From NCBI GenBank assembly GCA_022561415.1, contig JADFRH010000052.1:1-8015 (forward strand): a stretch of DNA of 8,015 nucleotides, written 5' to 3'. Positions 1 through 4,920 of this stretch are shown in pieces. Positions within the stretch are counted from its first letter, which is position 1; each line of letters starts with the position of its first letter. The notes under the pieces were generated by a model. The model was not told the origin of the DNA. It saw only the letters and a list, made by a program, of their open reading frames with translations, and did not search any database. A program made the position numbers and the translations under genes. Source of the DNA: Planctomycetota bacterium (GTDB lineage: Bacteria; Planctomycetota; Phycisphaerae; UBA1845).

Positions 1-1
1 G

Positions 2-418
2 GCGGTCGAGCGTCTGGACGAGCATTACGCAGAGTTGCGATCGGCGGCCCGGCAGCGGCTGGGCAGTCTGTACGACGACGGTGATTACCCTGAATCGCTG
101 CTCGGCCTATTTGACGTCGAGTGGGATTTTCCCGCGTTCGAGCCGCCGGACTATCTGCGACAGCTCAGTCCCGAGCTGTACCGGCAAGAATGCCAGCGGG
201 TTCAAGCTCGCTTCGACGAGGCGGTGCGGCTGGCCGAGGAGGCGTTTCTCAGCGAACTGGCCAAGCTCGTCGGCACTTCTGCGTCGGTCATCTGTCGCCT
301 TGAGGATGCGGACTACAACGGCCACTCGCTCTCCATGCTCCAGCGCATCGCAGCCGCGCTCGACAAGCGCGTGCAAATTCGCTTTGTCCCAGTACGGCGA
401 AAAGCGCAACCCGCTTGA
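2..418 (+). CDS. Partial protein with antitoxin-like XRE helix-turn-helix at its C-terminus; possibly chimeric
   Basis: The frame is open from the first complete codon, so the gene begins upstream of the window; 138 residues are visible before the TGA stop. A TTG at 35 could be read as a start, but the residues before it (AVERLDEHYAEL) continue the same helical, charged character, so I treat it as internal. Residues about 1-85 are acidic, rich in Glu/Arg/Tyr and carry FDVEWDFP and PPDYLRQLSPELY. I recall such sequence from a conserved family of uncharacterised planctomycete proteins (memory, not searched). Residues about 86-130 match an XRE/Cro-type helix-turn-helix as in HigA-like antitoxins: LAKLVGTSASVICRLEDADY, then SLSMLQRIAAALDKRV and the terminal strand IRFVP. 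No toxin gene is visible. The protein would be cytoplasmic and the C-terminal part probably binds DNA. The reading frame is secure, the function of the whole is unknown, and the join of two unrelated parts is discussed in the findings. Confidence 0.75.
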   Translation, partial: AVERLDEHYAELRSAARQRLGSLYDDGDYPESLLGLFDVEWDFPAFEPPDYLRQLSPELYRQECQRVQARFDEAVRLAEEAFLSELAKLVGTSASVICRLEDADYNGHSLSMLQRIAAALDKRVQIRFVPVRRKAQPA

Positions 419-502
419 CCTTCGCCTTTTGCGCAAGTGCCATCCAGGTCAGGCACCATATATAGGGTCTGTCGGACCTTGGGTCTGCGGTGTTGCGCGG
501 AG

Positions 503-976
503 TCAGTCCGATTGACATGCCGTGCAGCGGAAGCAGCAACGAAGCGGCAGGAGCCGTTGAATCCCACGTAGAATGGCTTCCGGGTCCACCACGTGTTCGA
601 GGACTTCGCTGCAGATCACCCGGTCGAAGCTGTGGGCCGGGAGGTCCAGATCATCGAGCTCGCCCTCGAGCAGTTCGACGCGATACCCCCGGAGGTTTTG
701 GCGCGCCTTGGAGAGCATTTCCCCGGACACGTCCACGCCGGTCAGGTTCGCGTGGGGAAAGAGCCGCAGCACCTGACCGCCGCTGCAGCCGACTTCCAGC
801 ACGCTGTCGTTTGCCTCGGCCGCCACCATCGCGGAAATCGTCGCAAGGCGACGCCGCTCGACCCAGCGATTCAGCGTACCCGATCGGGCGTAGTAGTCGT
901 CGATGTCGTGCTCGCGCGCAAACGTGTCGTTCCAACGTTCAACGCCGCCAGTAGAGATCGTGGGTGCGCCGGTCAC
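503..976 (-). CDS. Class I SAM-dependent methyltransferase, C-terminally truncated
   Basis: The 157-residue protein carries the front half of a Rossmann-type methyltransferase fold. The SAM-binding glycine motif VLEVGCSGG is at 59-67, the acidic residue expected to hold the ribose is Asp82 in TGVDVSGEML, and the beta4 region FDRVICSEVLEHV is at 117-129, followed by DPEAILRGIQRLL. Family members normally continue with a PGG turn and two or three more strands, usually reaching about 220-260 residues. Here the sequence becomes Cys/Arg-rich and ends 14 residues after RLL. Neither other frame across 503-547 restores a PGG-like continuation, so this looks like a deletion or truncation rather than a frameshift. 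The GTG start overlaps the glycosyltransferase stop by 4 bp (GTGA) and has GAGG about 6 nt upstream, indicating translational coupling. The substrate is probably a glycan or sugar nucleotide, judging only from its neighbour. It may be a non-functional remnant. Confidence 0.75.
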   Translation of the reverse strand: MTGAPTISTGGVERWNDTFAREHDIDDYYARSGTLNRWVERRRLATISAMVAAEANDSVLEVGCSGGQVLRLFPHANLTGVDVSGEMLSKARQNLRGYRVELLEGELDDLDLPAHSFDRVICSEVLEHVVDPEAILRGIQRLLPLRCCFRCTACQSD

Positions 977-1881
977 AGTTCGCCTCGGGCGGTACCGGCG
1001 GCAAACAGTCCTGAGCCGACGGCTTCAGCCGTCGCGGTTTCCGCGACCGAACCACCGCGCAGGCTAAAGCATGCGGCTCGGGTCGCGGGGAACAGCAACC
1101 GGCAGACCCATCGCATGGGGCTCGGCTGGGAGGACGCAATCCAGACCTCGACGCGGTACTTCGCCAGCTCCCAGGCCGTGTATAGCGAGACTTTGATCGG
1201 GAGTTGCCCCAGGAACGACGTCGCGGTGAAGCGCTGATCGAAGTCGGTGTCCACCTCGATGGTTGTGTATCCCTTCGCGTGGGCGGCCACGCCGACGAAG
1301 CTCTGGAAGTAACGATAGTCGAAACGGTGCATGAGAATGTCGGCGAACACTTCGCGCCGGCAGAGAAAAAAACCGGACTGGTTGTCCCGAAGCCGCGTGC
1401 CGAACGAGACGTTGAGCAGGAAGTTGAGGCCGCGACTGAACCGGTGATACCGTTTCGACCCCTCGGGCAGGTGGCGAACCGCCTGTACGATGTCGGGCAA
1501 CTCGCGCAGGTAGGTCTTGTACAGCCGTGCCACGTCCTCCGGGCGGTTTTGCAGGTCGGCGTCGAGGAGACAGATCAGGTCACCCTTCGACGCTCGGCTG
1601 CCGCTGCGCCAACCCGCCTCCATGCCGCGGTTCGACGTGTGCCGTACGCCGCGCACCCGAGGGTCTGCCTCGGCGCGGCGCTGAATCTTCGTCCATGTCT
1701 CGTCATCGCTACCGTCGTCCACCAGAACGAGTTCGGCCGAGACACCGATCTCGTCGAACGTGGCCAGCGTTCGATCCGCCAGCTGATCGATACTCCCCTC
1801 TTCGTTGCAGCAGGGGGCGATGACGGACAGGACCACGGCGTCGGCGGCGCCTCGATACTCCTGGTTTGCGGCGCTGTTCAC
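973..1881 (-). CDS. Family 2 glycosyltransferase (dolichol-phosphate-mannose-synthase-like)
   Basis: This 302-residue protein is a GT-A-fold inverting glycosyltransferase, which moves a sugar from a nucleotide-sugar donor to a lipid or glycan acceptor at the inner face of the membrane. The opening strand SVIAPCCNEEGSI is at 19-31, the nucleotide-binding VLVDDGSDD at 52-60, and the metal-binding DXD motif is DAD in LLDADLQNRPED (105-116). A conserved NRGMEAG follows the second strand (84-90), and DNQSGFFLCRREV (166-178) marks the acceptor half. No clear membrane helices follow the catalytic domain. Residues about 267-291 are encoded by a block of three hairpins and are low complexity (GGSVAETATAEAVGSG), so the native protein probably ended near residue 250-265. 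The GTG start has a weak GGAG about 11 nt upstream. It is the first gene of a two-gene minus-strand cassette with the methyltransferase, suggesting surface polysaccharide or glycolipid synthesis. Donor and acceptor cannot be read from the sequence. Confidence 0.85.
   Translation of the reverse strand: MNSAANQEYRGAADAVVLSVIAPCCNEEGSIDQLADRTLATFDEIGVSAELVLVDDGSDDETWTKIQRRAEADPRVRGVRHTSNRGMEAGWRSGSRASKGDLICLLDADLQNRPEDVARLYKTYLRELPDIVQAVRHLPEGSKRYHRFSRGLNFLLNVSFGTRLRDNQSGFFLCRREVFADILMHRFDYRYFQSFVGVAAHAKGYTTIEVDTDFDQRFTATSFLGQLPIKVSLYTAWELAKYRVEVWIASSQPSPMRWVCRLLFPATRAACFSLRGGSVAETATAEAVGSGLFAAGTARGEL
1010..1082. repeat. Palindromic three-hairpin element (REP- or MITE-like) inside the glycosyltransferase 3' end
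   Basis: Three consecutive hairpins sit in 73 bp. The first is a perfect 8-bp stem (CGACGGCT, 2-nt loop, AGCCGTCG; 1017-1034). The second is a perfect 7-bp stem (GTCGCGG, TTT loop, CCGCGAC; 1031-1047) sharing bases with the first. The third is a 7-bp stem with one mismatch and a TAAA loop (1058-1075). The block is framed by near-perfect 9-bp ends, CCTGAGCCG at 1010-1018 and CGGCTCGGG at 1074-1082 (8 of 9 complementary). The organisation is that of a dispersed bacterial repeat. I recall similar GCATGCTTTAGC-type palindromes in planctomycete genomes, but copy number cannot be judged from one window. It is read through in frame by the glycosyltransferase. Confidence 0.7.
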
Positions 1882-2200
1882 GGTAGGCAGGTCTCCACGG
1901 GTTCGGTGCGATCAGTGTGTGCCGGCGGGATCGCGACGGTTCGCGCTGTTGTTTCGACACACGTCACTCGGCACGCGCCGAGCCCACGCCGGTTCTATCG
2001 GACCATCCGGCGCGCGACTTGGGATGCGCCCGCTCCTTCGATTCTCGGACGTTTGGCAGGCCGCCTGAAGGAATCGAGCCGGTTCGGCGGCTCTTCAAGG
2101 GCCGACCACGTTGACAGTGGTCGGGCGAGGTATCCCCGGTTATGGTTCGCACTCACGAGGTCCAAGAATCGGCCAGGACGAGAAACGAACGAACGCCGCA
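1882..2200. other. Divergent intergenic region with small inverted repeats
   Basis: This 319-bp gap separates the minus-strand glycosyltransferase cassette from the plus-strand transporter operon and should hold both promoters. No convincing coding sequence is present. I see three stem-loops: CTCGGC/GCCGAG with a 4-nt loop (1967-1982), GAGCCG/CGGCTC with a 6-nt loop (2076-2093), and a perfect 8-bp repeat at 2102-2124 listed separately. A consensus TTGACA hexamer is at 2111-2116, but no good -10 box lies 16-18 bp downstream, so I do not call a sigma70 promoter. None of the stem-loops is followed by a T-tract. Confidence 0.6.
2102..2124. promoter_or_regulatory. Perfect 8-bp inverted repeat, candidate operator upstream of the transporter operon
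   Basis: CCGACCAC (2102-2109) and GTGGTCGG (2117-2124) are perfectly complementary across a 7-bp spacer, GTTGACA, which contains a consensus -35-like TTGACA. It lies about 77 bp before the start of the substrate-binding protein. The centre-to-centre distance of 15 bp is longer than one helical turn. The symmetry suits a dimeric repressor site, but it does not resemble the AT-rich Fur or DtxR consensus boxes. It could equally be a chance or dispersed palindrome. Confidence 0.35.
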
Positions 2201-3229
2201 ATGAGACACCCACGATTCGACCAACGCCTCGCGATGATCGCCGCGATCTGTCTGACCGCGCTTCCTCCGGCGTGTTCACGCTCGACCACCGCGGTCCGAG
2301 ACGAACTGGTCGTCTATTGCAGCATCGACGACGTGTTCGGCCGTAGCGTGCTCGACGCCTACGCGTCGCGAACCGGACGGAAGCTCTCGATCGTGTTCGA
2401 CTCGGAGGCCGGCAAGACGACCGGGCTGGTCAACAAGATCATTCGCGAGGCGGACTCGGGGCGATCTCGTGCCGATGTGTTCTGGTCCAGCGAGCTGTTC
2501 AACACGATCAGGCTCGGGCGAAAGGGGTTGCTCGAGCCGTACGAATCCCCGTCGGCCGCTGACATTCCAAAGCGCTTCAAGGATGCGCAGCATCGCTGGA
2601 CGGCGCTGGCCGCCCGCGCTCGCGTGCTGGCGTTTGACCCGCAGCACATCGGCGACGTGCCCAAGACATGGCAGCAGCTTGCCGATCCGGAATTCGCCAG
2701 GCAGCTTTCCTTTGCCAACCCGCTGTTCGGCACGACACGCGGTCATGTTGCGGCCATGTTCGCGTTGTGGGGCGAAAAGCGTGGTCGTGCGTTTCTCACG
2801 GGTCTGCGCGACGGGGGCGTCAGGATCGCCGACGGCAACAGTTCGGCCGTGCGCGACGTGATCGCGGGGCGAACGAGACTGGCCGCCACCGACACCGATG
2901 ACGTGTGGGTGGCACAACGGGCGGGCGAGTCGGTCGAACTGTCTTATCCCGACATGGGCGATGGCGGTACGCTGCTGATTCCCTGCTCGGTGGCAATCAT
3001 CGCGGGGACCACCCACCTCGATGAGGCGCGGCGTCTCGTCGACTACCTCGTATCGGCGGAGGTCGAGCGGATGCTCGCGCGGAGTGATTCGCGAAACATT
3101 CCGGTGCGTGAATCGCTTCGGAATCAGCTCGGTATCGCGTGGCCGGCCGCATCCAGCGTCGAGTATGAGAAAGTGGCCGACGCGATGGACGAGGCCGGGG
3201 CGGCCGTGCGGGAAATCCTCTTGCGGTGA
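2201..3229 (+). CDS. ABC transporter substrate-binding lipoprotein, iron(III)/AfuA-FbpA-like family
   Basis: This 342-residue protein should sit outside the cytoplasmic membrane and deliver a small ligand to the permease encoded next to it. The ATG at 2201 was chosen because it gives a charged N-terminus (MRHPRFDQR), a hydrophobic stretch (LAMIAAICLTAL) and a lipobox-like LPPAC with Cys25. Upstream TTG readings only add a hydrophilic extension. The mature part opens with ELVVYCSIDDVFGRSVL, then KTTGLVNKII, RADVFWSSELFNTIRLGRKG and LLEPY, the pattern of the iron-family extracellular solute-binding proteins. The hinge and second lobe include ATDTDDVWVA, GGTLLIPCSVAII and a closing NIPVR. I do not see the adjacent Tyr-Tyr pair that binds ferric iron in FbpA, so the ligand could be iron, another metal chelate, or a different small anion. 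The stop overlaps the permease start by 4 bp (GTGA). The Shine-Dalgarno site is poor. Confidence 0.85.
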   Translation: MRHPRFDQRLAMIAAICLTALPPACSRSTTAVRDELVVYCSIDDVFGRSVLDAYASRTGRKLSIVFDSEAGKTTGLVNKIIREADSGRSRADVFWSSELFNTIRLGRKGLLEPYESPSAADIPKRFKDAQHRWTALAARARVLAFDPQHIGDVPKTWQQLADPEFARQLSFANPLFGTTRGHVAAMFALWGEKRGRAFLTGLRDGGVRIADGNSSAVRDVIAGRTRLAATDTDDVWVAQRAGESVELSYPDMGDGGTLLIPCSVAIIAGTTHLDEARRLVDYLVSAEVERMLARSDSRNIPVRESLRNQLGIAWPAASSVEYEKVADAMDEAGAAVREILLR

Positions 3230-4755
3230 CGGCACGGCTCCTACTCATCGCGCTGCGCGTAATGTGCTGGAGCCTATTCCTCGCGGCGATCGCCTGGCCC
3301 ACGTTCGCCTTGCTTGGCCGCTGCTTGTTGCAGGCGGAGGCACCGCAGGGTGGGTTCGGATTCTCCGGGCGACAGTTCGGGCTCCTCTGGCGCAGCGTGT
3401 GGCTTTCGTCGTCGGCCACGGCACTTAGTCTGGTCGTATCGATACCGGGTGCGTACGTCGTGGGGAGCGTGCGGCGAGTCACCGAGCGACCGCTGATCAT
3501 CGGCGCGTTGATGCTCCTGCTCCTTACGCCGCCAATGGTCTGTGCGTTCGGCTGGGAGCGATTGCTACCGGCCGCGTTCGACGCCCACGCGCGGTGCATC
3601 ACGCTCTGGGCGTTGTGGCTGTGGCCGATCTCCGCGCTGATTATCGGCGTGGGCTGGTCGAGGTCGGCGCGCGACGTGTACGAAGCGGCGACACTCGTCA
3701 CGTCTCGCCGGGCCGCGTTTGTTCGCGTGGCACTGCCGCAGTTGGCGAGCTACGTGGTCGTGTCCTCGGCGATCGTGTTCGTTCTGTGCCTGAGGGACTA
3801 CGGCGTACCACACGCATCCGGACTGCTCGTTTTTGCCACCGAGCTGCTGGGCTGGGCGCGCGACTCCACGAACACGATCGATACCGTCTGGCCGTCCATG
3901 CCGGTCATGGCGATCATGCTCGCCTTGGTGACCGTCGCGTGGCGGGTCGAGCGATTTACCAAGGCGAATGTCGCGGGCGACGACTCGCCAGCGGGTGGCT
4001 CGGCGAGCCGACGCGGGAGCCGCGGGATGCTGCTGCTTGCGGTCGGCTGTTTCATTGGCTCGTGGCTGATCCCCGTCGGTGCGCTCACGATCAAACTTGC
4101 CTCTTATGATGCGATGGCCGAGGCGCTTCGCACGTATGGGCGCGATCTGGCGTGGTCATTGGCGCTGGGCGCGGGATGCGGGCTGGCGGTGGCGCTGGCG
4201 GGATCGGGATGGATGGCCCAGCGGCGGTATCGGCTCGTTATGTTGATTTGGGCCCTGGCCTTCGGGGTGTTGCCGGGGGCACTGGTGGGCGAGTCGATGG
4301 TGGCGGCATACAACTTCCATGCGACTTCATGGCTCTACGATCATTGGCCGGTGGTGGCACTGAGCTACGTGGCTCGGTTTGCATGGATCGGGTTCGCCGC
4401 CGGGTTCCTTGTACGGAGCGCGTCACCGCTGCTGGAGGATCAGGCCGACACCGACGGCGCGAGCTTCTCGGAAAGGCTCGCCGGCATCTACCTCCCGCTG
4501 GGCCTGCCGGTGCTGCTGTGCGCCGCGGCGATTGTTATGGCCCTTTCGCTAGGCGAGACGGAGGCCTCGGCCATGGTTCGCGTGCCCTCGTTCTCGCCGA
4601 TTTCTCACGTCCTCATCGAGAAGTTCCACCGGTTCGAGTATGGGATGCTGGTTTCGCTGAGCCTCTGGCTTGTGGCCGCGGCGATCGTGCCGGCGGGGCT
4701 GCTCGCGGGCGCCATTCAGAATTCAGAATTCAGAGTTCGCAATTCAGAATTGTAG
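3226..4755 (+). CDS. Fused two-domain ABC transporter permease (FbpB/ThiP-like)
   Basis: This 509-residue inner-membrane protein has about 12 hydrophobic segments, roughly at 5-33, 54-82, 88-110, 122-144, 175-200, 224-240, 267-290, 306-328, 336-357, 376-397, 424-443 and 474-496. That is two binding-protein-dependent permease modules in one chain, as in FbpB and ThiP. The first cytoplasmic EAA loop is clear (YEAATLVTSRR then VALPQL, 152-173). The second, near 407-425 before IYLPLGLP, is degenerate. These loops normally dock on the ATPase, but no ATPase gene lies in the window. The GTG start overlaps the stop of the binding-protein gene by 4 bp, so the two are co-translated. The last 14 residues (IQNSEFRVRNSEL and the stop) are read from an ATTCAGA heptad repeat and are probably not native. 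The substrate is inherited from the binding protein and is uncertain, with iron the default for the family. Confidence 0.87.
   Translation: MTARLLLIALRVMCWSLFLAAIAWPTFALLGRCLLQAEAPQGGFGFSGRQFGLLWRSVWLSSSATALSLVVSIPGAYVVGSVRRVTERPLIIGALMLLLLTPPMVCAFGWERLLPAAFDAHARCITLWALWLWPISALIIGVGWSRSARDVYEAATLVTSRRAAFVRVALPQLASYVVVSSAIVFVLCLRDYGVPHASGLLVFATELLGWARDSTNTIDTVWPSMPVMAIMLALVTVAWRVERFTKANVAGDDSPAGGSASRRGSRGMLLLAVGCFIGSWLIPVGALTIKLASYDAMAEALRTYGRDLAWSLALGAGCGLAVALAGSGWMAQRRYRLVMLIWALAFGVLPGALVGESMVAAYNFHATSWLYDHWPVVALSYVARFAWIGFAAGFLVRSASPLLEDQADTDGASFSERLAGIYLPLGLPVLLCAAAIVMALSLGETEASAMVRVPSFSPISHVLIEKFHRFEYGMLVSLSLWLVAAAIVPAGLLAGAIQNSEFRVRNSEL
4714..4755. repeat. 7-bp tandem repeat (ATTCAGA), six units, at the permease stop
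   Basis: The 42 bp divide into six heptads: ATTCAGA three times, the degenerate GTTCGCA, ATTCAGA again, and the degenerate ATTGTAG. The last heptad supplies the TAG stop codon of the permease. Because 7 is not a multiple of 3, the protein repeat has a 21-bp (7-residue) period: IQNSEFR then VRNSEL. The local AT content is far above that of the neighbouring coding sequence. I recall comparable ATTCTGA/ATTCAGA tracts between genes in planctomycetes and some other high-GC bacteria, which is memory rather than a search result. Confidence 0.85.
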
Positions 4756-4764
4756 TGCTCCTGT

Positions 4765-4803
4765 GATGGGTGCCCCATCCTTTTCGTACTCGGAAAGGGT
4801 GGG
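4765..4803 (+). terminator. Overlapping hairpins after the permease; possible terminator or dispersed palindrome
   Basis: Two mutually exclusive stems occur here. The first is GATGGG, TGC loop, CCCATC (4765-4779), followed by C and TTTT (4781-4784), a short intrinsic-terminator shape. The second is much longer: 4774-4786 pairs with 4791-4803 as a 13-bp stem with two G-U pairs and a TACT loop, using the 3' arm and T-tract of the first stem as its own 5' arm. The longer hairpin has no T-tract after it. This could end the transporter transcript. It also resembles a palindrome family with arms like CCCATCCTTT and AAAGGGTGGG that I recall as dispersed in Acidobacteria and related high-GC genomes. 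Confidence 0.5.
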
Positions 4804-4906
4804 ACGAACGTCGGGATCCTCTACAGGCTTGCCTCGTTTCGCTGCCAACGTATCCTTGCACATTCGCGGTGACCGGCGTTCATCGCGGCCAACCTCGTTC
4901 TTGTTG

Positions 4907-4912
4907 AAGGAG
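4907..4912 (+). promoter_or_regulatory. Ribosome binding site fixing the GTG start of the dehydrogenase
   Basis: AAGGAG is a strong Shine-Dalgarno match 8 nt before the GTG at 4921. It decides the start: the encoded MAQRTIVAMPGDGIG places the family's GDGIG motif at the usual distance from the N-terminus, and no better ATG lies nearby. Confidence 0.85.
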
Positions 4913-4920
4913 AAGCATTC

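Noticed and set aside
503..560. Frameshift as the cause of the shortened methyltransferase
   Set aside because: I read the other two frames through this segment and neither restores the PGG turn or following strands, so loss of sequence fits better.
593..1237. Plus-strand reading frame of 214 codons opposite the methyltransferase
   Set aside because: It is antisense to a gene with clear SAM motifs and has no family resemblance or good ribosome binding site.
2111..2146. Sigma70 promoter with TTGACA at 2111 and TATGGT at 2141
   Set aside because: The spacing is 24 bp, and the sequence at the correct 17-bp spacing (CCCCGG) is unlike a -10 box.
2111..2200. TTG start at 2111 extending the binding protein by 30 residues
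   Set aside because: The extension is hydrophilic and would bury the signal peptide inside the protein. The ATG at 2201 gives a normal lipoprotein signal.
1204..2346. Long plus-strand reading frame of 380 codons opposite the glycosyltransferase
   Set aside because: It is a GC-rich antisense shadow. The minus-strand frame has clear glycosyltransferase motifs, while this one has no recognisable domain and runs through the divergent intergenic region into the binding-protein gene in another frame.
2276..3235. Minus-strand reading frame of 319 codons opposite the binding-protein gene
   Set aside because: It is Arg/His-rich with no motif, and it is fully explained as the complement of a high-GC coding sequence with strong family similarity.
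4714..4755. CRISPR-like array
   Set aside because: The units are 7 bp and directly adjacent with no spacers, so it is a simple tandem repeat.
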